Below are positions 25,251 through 33,983 of a stretch of 64,000 nt of DNA, piece after piece; the first letter of the stretch is position 1, and each line of letters begins with the position of its first letter. Made by a program: the position numbers and the translations under genes. The notes beneath the pieces are model-generated. The model ran no database searches, was not told where the DNA came from, and was given only the letters and a program-made list of their open reading frames with translations. The stretch comes from Mycobacterium lacus (GTDB lineage Bacteria > Actinomycetota > Actinomycetes > Mycobacteriales > Mycobacteriaceae), in the NCBI RefSeq assembly GCF_010731535.1, contig NZ_AP022581.1, positions 3,915,952 through 3,979,951 on the forward strand. Direction: 5' to 3'.

Positions 25251-26564
25251 GTGCAGCAATCACACCCCTCGGGACGCTCGGTAGCCGTCATCGGCAGCGG
25301 CGTGGCCGGCCTCACCGCCGCCTACGTCCTGTCCGGGCGGGACCGGGTCACCTTGTACGAGGCCGACAGCCGGCTCGGCGGCCACGCACACACCCACTTC
25401 GTGGACGTTGGTGACGGCAGGCTCGTCGGCGTCGACTCCGCGTTTCTGGTGCACAACGACCGGACCTATCCGACGCTGTGCCGGCTGTTCCGCGAACTCG
25501 GTGTGGCCACCCAGGAGTCGGACATGTCGATGTCGGTGCGAGCCGACGACTCCGACGGCAGTGGACTCGAATACGCCGGGGCCCGGGGAGTTCGCGGGCT
25601 GTTTGCGTGCCGGCAGTCGCTGCGGCCCCGCTACCTGCGGATGCTCGGCGAGATCCTGCGGTTCCACCGTGTCGCCTCGGCAATGCTGCACGATGGGGCC
25701 GATAGCGACCTGGTGACATTGGAAGACTTCTTGAACCGCCACCGTTTCTCGCCGTACTTCGTGGACTACTTCATCACGCCGCTGGTGGCGGCGGTGTGGT
25801 CGTGTGCGGGAGCGGACGCCTTGCGCTATCCGGCCCGGTACCTGTTCGTCTTCCTTGAGCATCACGGCATGCTGACGGTCTTCGGCTCACCGACGTGGCG
25901 CACGGTGACGGGAGGTTCGGCCACCTATGTGCGGGCCATCGCATCCCGGCTGCACGAGGTGTTGACCCGAACACCGGTGCGCTCGCTGTGCCGAGTTCCC
26001 GGCGGGGTGCTGGTGCAAGCCGGCAACAACGCGCCGCGCCTCTTCGATGCCGCCGTCGTCGCCGTCCACCCCGACCAGGCGCTGCTGCTGCTCGACGAGC
26101 CGACCCCATGGGAGCGCGCCGTCCTGGGGGCGATTCCATACTCCACCAACCTCGCCCGGCTGCACACCGACGAATCGGTGCTGCCCCGACACCGCAGGGC
26201 AAGGGCATCCTGGAACTACCTGGTGACACCCGGGAACGACCATGTAGTGGTCAGTTACGACATCAGTCGGCTAATGCGCATCGACGCGCGCCCCCGGTTT
26301 CTGGTGACCCTCGGGGTCGATAACCGCGTCGACCCGGAGTCGGTGATCGCCGAGATGACCTATAGCCATCCGCTTTACACGCCCGAATCGGTTGCCGCGC
26401 AACGCTTGTTGCCGACACTCGATGATGATCGGGTGGTTTTCGCCGGCGCCTACCACGGCTGGGGATTCCACGAGGACGGCGCCGCCTCGGGGTTACGCGC
26501 GGCCCGTCGGCTCGGCGCCGACTGGCCCGCGGCAACGCGGCGCGAGGAGGCCGTCCTGTGCTGA
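25251..26564 (+). CDS. FAD-dependent amine oxidase-like protein (Rv0449c-like)
   Basis: A 437-residue flavoprotein of the NAD(P)-binding amine oxidase type, with the FAD motif SVAVIGSGVAGLTAAYVLSG at residues 10-29, YEADSRLGGHAHTH, and a C-terminal FAD segment VVFAGAYHGWGFHEDGAASG. It belongs to the widespread cluster of flavoprotein, DUF1365 and cyclopropane-synthase-like genes thought to modify membrane fatty acids; the reaction is not established. The GTG start coincides with the predicted start of transcription from the SigK promoter. It overlaps the DUF1365 gene by seven bases. Confidence 0.85.
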   Translation: MQQSHPSGRSVAVIGSGVAGLTAAYVLSGRDRVTLYEADSRLGGHAHTHFVDVGDGRLVGVDSAFLVHNDRTYPTLCRLFRELGVATQESDMSMSVRADDSDGSGLEYAGARGVRGLFACRQSLRPRYLRMLGEILRFHRVASAMLHDGADSDLVTLEDFLNRHRFSPYFVDYFITPLVAAVWSCAGADALRYPARYLFVFLEHHGMLTVFGSPTWRTVTGGSATYVRAIASRLHEVLTRTPVRSLCRVPGGVLVQAGNNAPRLFDAAVVAVHPDQALLLLDEPTPWERAVLGAIPYSTNLARLHTDESVLPRHRRARASWNYLVTPGNDHVVVSYDISRLMRIDARPRFLVTLGVDNRVDPESVIAEMTYSHPLYTPESVAAQRLLPTLDDDRVVFAGAYHGWGFHEDGAASGLRAARRLGADWPAATRREEAVLC

Positions 26565-27310
26565 CTCACGCGCCGACCCCGGCGATCTACCGCACCACCA
26601 TCACCCACTCGCGACGGACCCCGGTGCGCCACTCGTTCGAATACCGAAGCTACAGCTGGTATGTCGACGTCGACGACCTACCCCGATTGCCGTGGTGGCT
26701 GCGACCCTTCGCGCGATTCCGTGCCGACGACCACTTCGTTGACCCGGCGTCGGGGCATCACTCGTCATCAGGGCACGGCTCGCTGCGCGAGCGGCTGGAC
26801 GCCTTCTTCGCCGACAACGACATGGCCCTCCCCGACGGGCGTGTCACCGCGCTGCTGCAGGCGCGCGTCTTCGGCTATGTCTTCAACCCGTTGAGCATCT
26901 TTTGGTGCCACGACCGCGACGGCCTGCTGCGGCACGTGGTCGCCGAGGTGCACAACACCTACGGCGAACGGCACGCCTACCTGTTACCGCCAGCGGACCT
27001 GCCCGTCGTGACGGCCAAGGAGTTCTACGTCTCGCCGTTCAACCGGGTCGACGGCTACTACCTGGTGCACGCGCCGCGTCCCGACCGTGAGGTCGACGTC
27101 ACCGTGTCGCTGCACCGCGAGCGCCGGCCGGCGTTCCCGAAATTCCCGGATTTCACCGCCACCCTGCGTGGCGAGCGGCGACCGGCAACGACGCGACAGG
27201 TCGCGATCATGCAACTCATTTCGCCACTGGCGCCACTGATGGTCGCCGCACGCATCCGGATACAGGGGATCACATTGTGGTTACGTCGAGTCCCAGTAGT
27301 GCCGCGATGA
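26558..27310 (+). CDS. DUF1365 protein (Rv0448c-like)
   Basis: A 250-residue DUF1365 protein: IYRTTITHSRRTPVRHSFEY at the N-terminus, VFGYVFNPLSIFWCHD in the core, and AKEFYVSPFNRVDGYY followed by a basic stretch RRPAFPKF. The family always accompanies a flavoprotein and a cyclopropane-fatty-acid-synthase-like methyltransferase, as here, and is presumed to act in the same lipid modification. Starts at a GTG inside the end of the flavoprotein gene and overlaps ufaA1 by four bases (ATGA). No membrane helix stands out apart from LISPLAPLMVAARI near the end. Confidence 0.85.
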   Translation: MLTHAPTPAIYRTTITHSRRTPVRHSFEYRSYSWYVDVDDLPRLPWWLRPFARFRADDHFVDPASGHHSSSGHGSLRERLDAFFADNDMALPDGRVTALLQARVFGYVFNPLSIFWCHDRDGLLRHVVAEVHNTYGERHAYLLPPADLPVVTAKEFYVSPFNRVDGYYLVHAPRPDREVDVTVSLHRERRPAFPKFPDFTATLRGERRPATTRQVAIMQLISPLAPLMVAARIRIQGITLWLRRVPVVPR

Positions 27311-28581
27311 CCGCCGAAGTTGTCGGAACACGCCCGGCGACAATCGATTCGCAGCGTTGGCCCGCGGTTGCGATGGTGCCGTCGGGCCCGCTGGCCGCCG
27401 CATCGGGGGCGATCGCCGCCCGGCTGCTGCGGCGCGCGGCCGCTCGCCTGCCGCTGCGACTGGTCTACCCCGCAACGGTGATCGGCGCCGCCGACCCCAT
27501 GTCGCCGGCCCTGGTGATCCACCGGCCGGACGCACTCACCCGGCGGATCGGGCGCTACGGCCTGATCGGGTTCGGCGAGTCCTACATGGCCGGCGAATGG
27601 TCATCGCCGAACCTCACCGAGGCGCTGACGGTGCTCGCCGAGTCGGTGACCGACCTCGTGCCGCGCTGGCTGCAGTGGCTGCGGCCGATCGCGCTGTCCG
27701 CCCAACCACGCGCGCGCGACACCAGCCGAGAACGGGCGCGGCGCAACATCGCCCAGCACTACGACCTGTCCAACGATCTGTTCGCCGAGTTCCTCGACGA
27801 GACCATGACGTACTCCTCGGCGTTGTTTGCTCAGCTACCCGCATCCTGGGACGACCTTGCCAACGCTCAACAGCGCAAGATCGATCGGCTGCTCGACATG
27901 GCCGGAGTTCGGCGCGGCAGCCGCGTCCTGGAAATCGGCACGGGATGGGGCGAGCTGTGCATCCGGGCGGCCGCACGCGGCGCTCACGTCCGCTCGGTGA
28001 CGCTATCGATCGAGCAGCAGCGGCTGGCGCGGCAGCGCGTCGCGGACGCCGGCCTGTCCGGCCGGGTTCAAATCGACCTGTGCGATTACCGCGACGTCGA
28101 CGCGGCGAATGCCGCCTACGACGCGATAGTGTCGGTCGAGATGATCGAGGCGGTGGGATACCGCTCGTGGCCGCGTTATTTTGCCGCCCTGGAGCGGCTG
28201 GTGCGGCCGGGCGGCCGGGTGGCGATCCAGGCGATCACCATGCCACACGACCGGATGCTGGCGACCCGCAACACCCACACCTGGATCCAGAAGTACATTT
28301 TCCCCGGCGGACTGCTACCGTCCACCCAGGCGATCGCCAGGATCGCCGAGCGCCACGCCGGTTTGCGCACGGTCGACATGACGTCGCTGCGTCCGCATTA
28401 CGCCGAGACCCTGCGGCTGTGGCGGGAACGGTTCACGGAACGCGGAGAGGCGTTGGCGCGCTTGGGCTTCGACGAGGTGTTCCGGCGGATGTGGGAGCTG
28501 TACCTGGCGTATTCGGAGGCGGGGTTCCGGTCGGGCTATCTCGACGTCTACCAGTGGACCTTCGCGAGAGGCTTGCGATGA
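27307..28581 (+). CDS. ufaA1: Cyclopropane-fatty-acyl-phospholipid synthase-like methyltransferase UfaA1
   Basis: A 424-residue SAM-dependent methyltransferase of the cyclopropane synthase family. The N-terminal 150 residues are the extension seen in this subfamily (RYGLIGFGESYMAGEWSSPN); the catalytic part starts at RRNIAQHYDLSNDLFAEFLD, with the SAM motif VLEIGTGWGELCIRAA and VSVEMIEAVGYRSWPRYF. UfaA1 has been reported to make tuberculostearic acid from oleic acid together with the flavoprotein next door. The ATG at 27307 overlaps the previous stop, favouring it over an upstream in-frame GTG. Confidence 0.92.
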   Translation: MTAEVVGTRPATIDSQRWPAVAMVPSGPLAAASGAIAARLLRRAAARLPLRLVYPATVIGAADPMSPALVIHRPDALTRRIGRYGLIGFGESYMAGEWSSPNLTEALTVLAESVTDLVPRWLQWLRPIALSAQPRARDTSRERARRNIAQHYDLSNDLFAEFLDETMTYSSALFAQLPASWDDLANAQQRKIDRLLDMAGVRRGSRVLEIGTGWGELCIRAAARGAHVRSVTLSIEQQRLARQRVADAGLSGRVQIDLCDYRDVDAANAAYDAIVSVEMIEAVGYRSWPRYFAALERLVRPGGRVAIQAITMPHDRMLATRNTHTWIQKYIFPGGLLPSTQAIARIAERHAGLRTVDMTSLRPHYAETLRLWRERFTERGEALARLGFDEVFRRMWELYLAYSEAGFRSGYLDVYQWTFARGLR

Positions 28582-29360
28582 ACATTCTTGTGGTATCAGG
28601 CATTTCGGCTCTGGCCCTGGCCGCGGTGCATTCGGTCGCGTTCCTGATCGGCAGGCGGCTGGGGCGCTACAACGTCGTCGACGTGGCTTGGGGCCTGGGC
28701 TTCGTGGCCGTCGCGGTCGTGGCCGCGACATTCGGTCGTGGCGATCCGGTCCGGCGGTGGCTGCTGGTGGCGCTGGTAGCGATCTGGGGCCTGCGGCTGA
28801 GCTGGCACATGTGCCGCAAGTCCGCCGGTAAGGGTGAGGATCCGCGCTACGCCGACCTGCTCCGGGGCGCCTCGGTGGGCCAGGTGGTTCGCAAGGTCTT
28901 TCTGCTGCAGGGTTTCATGACGCTGTTCGTCTCATTCCCGTTGCAGCTGTCGGCGGTGACCGGGCCGACGCCCAAGCCTTTCCTGGTTATCACGGCGCTC
29001 GGCGTGGTCGGGTGGCTGGTGGGTGTCACCTTCGAAGCGGTCGGCGATCACCAGCTGCGGGCATTCAAAACCGACCCGGCCAATCGCGGCGCCATCATGG
29101 ACCGCGGCCTGTGGGCGTGGACGCGCCACCCCAACTACTTCGGCGACGCCTGCGTCTGGTGGGGCTTGTGGCTGATCACCATCAACGGCTGGGTACCGCT
29201 GCTCACGGTGGCCTCGCCGCTGCTGATGACCTACTTCCTGGTGGACGTCAGCGGGGCCCGGCTGACCGAGAAGTACATGAAGGGCCGTCCCGGCTTCGCC
29301 GAATACCAGCGGCGGACAGCATATTTCATCCCCCGGCCGCCAAGATGGGCACGCCGATGA
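28578..29360 (+). CDS. DUF1295 membrane protein (Rv0446c-like)
   Basis: A 260-residue integral membrane protein with about six helices (first: MNILVVSGISALALAAVHSV). It has the DUF1295/steroid-reductase-like C-terminal signature RGLWAWTRHPNYFGDACVWW and YMKGRPGFAEYQRRT. This fold occurs in 5-alpha reductases and isoprenylcysteine methyltransferase relatives, so it may reduce or modify the lipid product of the preceding enzymes. Start overlaps the ufaA1 stop (ATGA). The reading frame stays open far upstream inside ufaA1, but only the part from this ATG is supported. Confidence 0.87.
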   Translation: MNILVVSGISALALAAVHSVAFLIGRRLGRYNVVDVAWGLGFVAVAVVAATFGRGDPVRRWLLVALVAIWGLRLSWHMCRKSAGKGEDPRYADLLRGASVGQVVRKVFLLQGFMTLFVSFPLQLSAVTGPTPKPFLVITALGVVGWLVGVTFEAVGDHQLRAFKTDPANRGAIMDRGLWAWTRHPNYFGDACVWWGLWLITINGWVPLLTVASPLLMTYFLVDVSGARLTEKYMKGRPGFAEYQRRTAYFIPRPPRWARR

Positions 29361-29408
29361 CAACCAGCATGCCGACCTTTGCCCCGGGCGGCGTTAGGCT
29401 ACCGATCG

Positions 29409-29972
29409 ATGACCGGACCGCCACGGCTGAGCAGCGACTTGGACGCCTTGCTGCGCCGGATCGCGCGCGGCGACGCCGACGCGTTCGCCGCGTTCTACGA
29501 CCACACCAAGAACCGAGTGTACGGATTGGTGATACGGGTGCTGCGTGACGCCGGCTACAGCGAAGAAACCACCCAGGAGGTCTACCTCGAGGTGTGGCGG
29601 ACGGCGTCCGAGTACGACTCCGCCAAGGGTTCCGCCCTGGCCTGGCTGCTGACCATGGCGCACCGGCGCGCCATCGACCGGGTGCGTACCGAGCAGGCCG
29701 GCAGCCGGCGGGAATCACGCTTTGGCGTGGCCAACGTCGTCACGGCATCCGATGTCGTCGCCGACTCGGCGATCGCCACCGACGAGCGTCGACGGGTCGC
29801 CGAGTGCCTGGACGGGTTGACCGACGCGCAACGGCAGTGCATCGAGCTCGCCTACTACGGAGGGCTGACGTACGCCGAGGTGTCGCGGCGGCTGGCGGCC
29901 AACCTGTCGACGATCAAGTCGCGCATCCGCGATGCGCTGCGCGGCCTGCGTAACTGTCTGGACGCGCCGTGA
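29409..29972 (+). CDS. sigK: Extracytoplasmic-function sigma factor SigK
   Basis: A 187-residue ECF sigma factor. Region 2 spans about residues 20-85 (FAAFYDHTKNRVYGLVIRVL, then SEETTQEVYLEVWRTA and LAWLLTMAHRRAIDRVR) and region 4 spans about 130-180 (LTDAQRQCIELAYYGGLTYA, then LAANLSTIKSRIRDAL). It equals M. tuberculosis SigK in length. Region 2 here keeps the two Cys-free stretches; C133-type Cys appears in RVAECLDGL and QRQC. SigK drives its own operon plus mpt70/mpt83 loci and is held by RskA. Start is the ATG at 29409; an upstream in-frame start lacks family similarity. Confidence 0.95.
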   Translation: MTGPPRLSSDLDALLRRIARGDADAFAAFYDHTKNRVYGLVIRVLRDAGYSEETTQEVYLEVWRTASEYDSAKGSALAWLLTMAHRRAIDRVRTEQAGSRRESRFGVANVVTASDVVADSAIATDERRRVAECLDGLTDAQRQCIELAYYGGLTYAEVSRRLAANLSTIKSRIRDALRGLRNCLDAP

Positions 29973-29992
29973 CCGCGCCGGCGACGATGCAG

Positions 29993-30021
29993 TGGGGGCA
30001 CCTCCCGCTTGCCGGGGACGG
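29993..30021 (+). repeat. Dispersed palindromic repeat, copy 2, between sigK and rskA
   Basis: TGGGGGCACCTCCCGCT plus TGCCGGGGACGG is the same 29-base core as at 9547-9575, with five substitutions and opposite orientation. Preceding bases GACGATGCAG resemble the GACGATCGCAAG arm of copy 1. It ends five bases before the rskA ATG, so it makes up most of the sigK-rskA gap and supplies the only purine-rich stretch (GGGGA) before that start. Confidence 0.65.
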
Positions 30022-30026
30022 CGCTC

Positions 30027-30731
30027 ATGACTGAGCCGACCGACTTCGAACTGCTCGAGCTGGCCACCCCGTATGCCCTGCACGCGGTGTCCGACGACGA
30101 ACGGGCCGAGATAGACCGCCGGGTTGCCGGCGCGCCGTCGGCGATCGCGGCGGCCTTCAGCGACGAGGTGCGCGCCGTGCGCGAGACCATGGCCGTCGTG
30201 TCGGCTGCGACGGCCGCGGAACCACCGACGCGTCTGCGTGCGGCCATTCTGGCCGTGGCCGAACCTGTAGCACCACCTGCCAAGAGCCAGTCACGTTGGC
30301 GCACAGCCATTTTGGCTTCCGCAGCGGCGGTCGCGATCGGGCTCGCGGCGTTCGGCGTCGGCGTGCTGACGCGACCGTCCGCGACACCGACGGTCGCCGA
30401 GCAAGTCCTTGCGGCGCCGGACGTGCGGACGGTCTCTCGCCCGCTGGCCAACGGGACGGCCACGGTCATGTTTTCCCGCGACCGCAACGCCGGGGTGTTG
30501 GTGATGAACAATGTGCCGCCGCCGTCGCCGGGCACGGTGTATCAGATGTGGCTGCTGGGCGCCCAAGGCCCGACCTCGGCCGGGACCATGGGCACCGCGG
30601 CCGTGTCGCCCTCGACGAAGGCCACGCTGGACAACCTCGGCGCCGCTACGGCGCTGGCGTTCACCGTCGAACCCGGCAAAGGATCGCCACAGCCGACCAC
30701 CCCCATATTGGCCGAGCTGCCGCTGAGCTAA
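30027..30731 (+). CDS. rskA: Anti-sigma-K factor RskA
   Basis: A 234-residue transmembrane anti-sigma factor. The N-terminal 85 residues bind SigK (FELLELATPYALHAVSDDER, then VRAVRETMAVVSAATAAEP), with no zinc HxxxCxxC motif, as in RskA. One membrane helix follows (ILASAAAVAIGLAAFGVGVL), then the extracytoplasmic RskA domain with SRDRNAGVLVMNNVPPPSPG, TVYQMWLLGAQGPTSAG and LAFTVEPGKGSPQPT. Regulated proteolysis releases SigK. The 54-base gap after sigK is filled by a repeat, so the two genes are not directly coupled. The last four bases overlap the convergent membrane-protein gene. Confidence 0.94.
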   Translation: MTEPTDFELLELATPYALHAVSDDERAEIDRRVAGAPSAIAAAFSDEVRAVRETMAVVSAATAAEPPTRLRAAILAVAEPVAPPAKSQSRWRTAILASAAAVAIGLAAFGVGVLTRPSATPTVAEQVLAAPDVRTVSRPLANGTATVMFSRDRNAGVLVMNNVPPPSPGTVYQMWLLGAQGPTSAGTMGTAAVSPSTKATLDNLGAATALAFTVEPGKGSPQPTTPILAELPLS

Positions 30732-31585
30732 CCCCGCTTGAACAACGTTCCCAACATCGCGACCAACACGCCCACCACCACCAGGGTGACGCCGGCGAGC
30801 AGCGTCAGGTTGAGCCATCGGTGCAAGCTGCCCTCGGCGTGACTGACCATCACGTCGGCGATCCGGCGGATGTCTCCGGTGGTGCGATTGAGCGCGTCGT
30901 TGACGTATCGACCGCCGACCTCGATGGCCGCCCAGCCACCCGCGCCGACCAGCAACGCCGAGACGCCGAGGCTGCTCAGCGCCTTGCCCCGGCGCCGCGC
31001 GGCGACCAGCGTCAGCAGCCCGCAGCCGCCAGTGAGGGCCAGCAGGCCAGCGGTCGCCCAGGGCCCCCACGCGGCCAGCCGCCTCAGCTGGCCCTGGTGC
31101 AGGGCCTCGGCCCTTGACGGCACCGAAACCGTGAGCGGAACCGTCAGCTTCGCGGGCACGCTCACGCCGTAATCGCTCAACATCCGCTGCAACGAGCTGT
31201 CGTTGAGCATCGGGGCCAGGTCGACCACCCAGGCGTCCCCGGTGCCGGACCGCGGGTCGGAGAACAACCAGCCGTGCGCCGCCCGGTTCGCCGCAGCGAA
31301 CAGCGGCGGAAACGACGGGCTGGCCGTGAAAGCCGCGGCGGCATCGTGCACACGTGAGCTGTCGACGGGGTAGCGGCTGCCGTGCTCGGCGATGAGTGCC
31401 GTCGCGCGAGTGGTGAGCTCGGCCGCCGCGGCGGACTGCAGGGCCGGATCGCGCGCCGCCTGCTGTGCCATCGCGGCGTAGCCGTCCTCATCGACGAGGT
31501 TGTGCTGCGCCCAGGCCGCCGGGACCGCCACCACCAGGGCGGCCGTGGTGGCCAGCCACAACAACAGGGTCACCGCGAATCGCAC
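30728..31585 (-). CDS. Membrane protein with exported domain, unknown
   Basis: A 285-residue protein not recognised as a named family. An N-terminal helix (VTLLLWLATTAALVVAVPAA) is followed by a roughly 140-residue extracytoplasmic domain rich in Ala (AAMAQQAARDPALQSAAAAE, then LNDSSLQRMLSDYGVSVPAK), then three helices near residues 178-200, 208-225 and 260-280. It resembles the general plan of mycobacterial membrane proteins with a CHASE-like outer domain but shows no signalling motif. GTG start at 31585; convergent with rskA with a 4-base overlap. I do not recall a counterpart at this place in H37Rv. Confidence 0.7.
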   Translation of the reverse strand: MRFAVTLLLWLATTAALVVAVPAAWAQHNLVDEDGYAAMAQQAARDPALQSAAAAELTTRATALIAEHGSRYPVDSSRVHDAAAAFTASPSFPPLFAAANRAAHGWLFSDPRSGTGDAWVVDLAPMLNDSSLQRMLSDYGVSVPAKLTVPLTVSVPSRAEALHQGQLRRLAAWGPWATAGLLALTGGCGLLTLVAARRRGKALSSLGVSALLVGAGGWAAIEVGGRYVNDALNRTTGDIRRIADVMVSHAEGSLHRWLNLTLLAGVTLVVVGVLVAMLGTLFKRG

Positions 31586-31595
31586 GCCCAGAAAT

Positions 31596-32117
31596 CTACT
31601 GCGCGATCCCGCGCACGTAGGCGGCCTGGCCGAGGTGTTGGGCGCAGTCGTCGATGATGCTCACCAATCGCGCGCTGGCGGTCACCGGTGGATCCCAGCT
31701 GGTATCCACGACCCGGGCCAACTCGTCCGCCGTGACGCCGGCGATGTACTCGAGGGTGAGCTTGTGCACGGCGTGGTAGTAGCCCGACAACAAACCGGCG
31801 GGCGCCCGCACCTTCGCGACGTCGTCGGCGCTGTGCCCGTATCCGGTGTCGTGCCGCGGCAGGTCCAGCCCGAAGCGGTCCACCCAGCCGTCGCGGGTCC
31901 ACACCTCTTCGACGCCAGCGATATGGGCAACCTGCAGGTCCTGCACCCGGGCGCTGTGCCAAAGCAACCAGGCGATGCTGTTGGCACCCGGTGCCGGCCG
32001 GTAACCGGCCAGCTCGTCGGTCAGGCCGTCGGTGAGATCGTCGGCGTGTTCGATCAACCGGGTGAACGCGTCGCGCAGCAACTCCTGTGCGGCCGCGGCG
32101 GCGTCGATGCTGGCCAT
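31596..32117 (-). CDS. DinB/mycothiol-dependent metalloenzyme family protein (Rv0443-like)
   Basis: A 173-residue four-helix DinB-fold protein. Seen: LLRDAFTRLIEHADDLTDGL, PAPGANSIAWLLWHSARVQD with the metal His, and IIDDCAQHLGQAAYVRGIA with the third His; these positions fit the His triad of DinB/YfiT-type enzymes. Some members are mycothiol- or bacillithiol-dependent S-transferases, so a detoxification role is reasonable but not shown. Start ATG at 32117; divergent from the amidohydrolase gene by 54 bases. It ends 10 bases before the unknown membrane gene and probably heads a two-gene unit. Confidence 0.82.
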   Translation of the reverse strand: MASIDAAAAAQELLRDAFTRLIEHADDLTDGLTDELAGYRPAPGANSIAWLLWHSARVQDLQVAHIAGVEEVWTRDGWVDRFGLDLPRHDTGYGHSADDVAKVRAPAGLLSGYYHAVHKLTLEYIAGVTADELARVVDTSWDPPVTASARLVSIIDDCAQHLGQAAYVRGIAQ

Positions 32118-32171
32118 ACCGGCGACATTACGGGAGTGCGCCCCCCGCCGACACGGTCGTAGATTATTTAG

Positions 32172-33920
32172 ATGACCTACGACCTCCTCATCCGCAAGGG
32201 CACCATCGTCGACGGACTGGGAGGTGAACCGTATGTTGGCGACGTCGCGGTGCAAGACGGGATCATCAAAGCGGTGGGTGCCATCGATGGCGCCACGGCA
32301 CGATGCGAGATCGACGCGACCGGGCTGCTGGTCACCCCGGGCTTCGTCGACCTGCACACCCATTACGACGGCCAGGCGATCTGGTCGGATCGGCTGACGC
32401 CGTCGTCGGCGCACGGGGTGACCACGGTGGTGATGGGCAACTGCGGGGTCGGCTTTGCGCCGTGCCGCCGAGAGGACCATGACGTGCTGGTCGACGTCAT
32501 GGCCGGGGTGGAGGACATCCCGGGCGTCGTCATGACCGACGGCCTGCCGTGGACCTGGGAAACCTTCCCGGAGTACCTGGATGCAGTGGAGTCGCGACAG
32601 CGGGACATCGATGTCGCCGCCTATCTCCCGCACTCCCCGCTGCGGGTCTACGTGATGGGGCAGCGCGGCGCCGACCGCGAACCGGCCACCCCCGACGACC
32701 TCGCCAAGATGCGGGCGTTGGCCAAGGAGGCGATGGAGGTCGGCGCGCTGGGCTTCGCGTCGTCGCGGCTGATGATCCACAAGACCGAGAGCGGTGCACC
32801 GATCCCGAGCTACGACGCCGCCCGGGAGGAGATCCAGGAGATCGCCAGGGGCGTCGTCGACGGCGGCGGCGGTCTGCTGCAGTTCGTGCCCGACATCCCG
32901 GCCGGCGGCTACCAGCCGGTGCTGCAGACGGTGTTCGACGTTGCCGAGGAGGTCGGGCTGCCGGTCACCTTCACGCTCGTTGTCGCCAACGCCGGCGACC
33001 CGACCTGGCCGGACGCCATCACCATGATCGAAAAGGCGAACAAAAATGCGGGGGCCGGTGGCGCACACTTTACCGCGCAGTTGCTGCCGCGCCCGATCGG
33101 GTTGATCATCGGGCTGCAACTGTCCGCCAACCCGTTCGTGCTCTACCCCAGCTACCGCGAGATCGCGCACCTGCCGCTGGCCGAGCGGGTCGCCGAGATG
33201 CGCAAGCCCGGGGTCCGCGCCCGCATCCTGGCGGACAAGCCCGGCGTCGGTCATCCGATCCTTTATGTGGCTCAGGCGTGGGATTGGATCTTCCCGCTGG
33301 GCGACAACCCCAACTACGAGCCCGACCCGTCGGACAGCATCGGGGCCCGGGCCCGCGCTCGCGGGGTGAACCCGATGGAGGAGGCCTACGACCGACTGCT
33401 TGACGACGACGGCCACGCCATGCTGCTGGTCGCGACCAGCAATCTGCACAACAATTCGCTGGACACGGTCGGCGAGCTGCTGCACCGCGAGGACGTGGTG
33501 CTCGGCCTCGGTGACGGCGGGGCGCACTACGGCATGATCTGCGACGCCAGCTACCCCACGTTCATGCTGGCGCATTGGTCGCGCGATCGGGCGTCGGGGC
33601 GGTTCTCGGTGGCCGAAGCCGTGCGCGAGCTGACCTCCGTGCCGGCTCGTGTCGCCGGGCTGGGCGACCGCGGGCGCATCGCCGTCGGCTACAAGGCCGA
33701 CCTCAACGTCATCGACCACGCCGCGTTGCGGCTGCACAAGCCGGTCATCACCTACGACCTGCCCGCCGGAGGGCGCCGGCTCGACCAGGCCGCCGACGGC
33801 TACGTCGCGACCGTGGTTTCCGGTCACATCATCGCCGAAAACGGGGTGCCGACCAGCGCCCGCCCGGGCAAGTTGGTCCGCGGGCGTCGGTTCGCCCCGC
33901 CGGCTGAGACAACCTGGTAG
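32172..33920 (+). CDS. N-acyl-D-amino-acid deacylase/D-aminoacylase-type amidohydrolase
   Basis: A 582-residue amidohydrolase. The N-terminal beta-sandwich strand DLLIRKGTIVDGLG leads to the metal motif TPGFVDLHTHYDGQAIW; VVMGNCGVGFAPC is the family's Cys ligand segment; the C-terminal GLGDGGAHYGMICDAS holds the last metal Asp, and LGDRGRIAVGYKADLNVID closes the sandwich. The D-aminoacylase family removes acyl groups from N-acyl-D-amino acids; related enzymes act on other cyclic amides. H37Rv has a similar protein elsewhere (Rv2913c), so this is probably a paralogue. Promoter between 32118 and 32171. Confidence 0.85.
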   Translation: MTYDLLIRKGTIVDGLGGEPYVGDVAVQDGIIKAVGAIDGATARCEIDATGLLVTPGFVDLHTHYDGQAIWSDRLTPSSAHGVTTVVMGNCGVGFAPCRREDHDVLVDVMAGVEDIPGVVMTDGLPWTWETFPEYLDAVESRQRDIDVAAYLPHSPLRVYVMGQRGADREPATPDDLAKMRALAKEAMEVGALGFASSRLMIHKTESGAPIPSYDAAREEIQEIARGVVDGGGGLLQFVPDIPAGGYQPVLQTVFDVAEEVGLPVTFTLVVANAGDPTWPDAITMIEKANKNAGAGGAHFTAQLLPRPIGLIIGLQLSANPFVLYPSYREIAHLPLAERVAEMRKPGVRARILADKPGVGHPILYVAQAWDWIFPLGDNPNYEPDPSDSIGARARARGVNPMEEAYDRLLDDDGHAMLLVATSNLHNNSLDTVGELLHREDVVLGLGDGGAHYGMICDASYPTFMLAHWSRDRASGRFSVAEAVRELTSVPARVAGLGDRGRIAVGYKADLNVIDHAALRLHKPVITYDLPAGGRRLDQAADGYVATVVSGHIIAENGVPTSARPGKLVRGRRFAPPAETTW

Positions 33921-33983
33921 CCAGATCGCACGCGCTCGGCCGATATGGCCACGGCGACGGCCTCAGCCGGTTAAGTTTGATTA

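Noticed and set aside
27357..29360. A 667-codon open frame across ufaA1 and the DUF1295 gene that could be read as a fusion protein
   Set aside because: Only the part from 28578 has protein-like sequence and family motifs; upstream it is the +2 shadow of ufaA1, rich in Arg, Pro and Ala as usual for high-GC shadows.
31596..33827. A 743-codon minus-strand frame covering the DinB gene and the antisense of the amidohydrolase
   Set aside because: Only 31596-32117 is the real DinB gene; the rest is antisense of a well-supported amidohydrolase.
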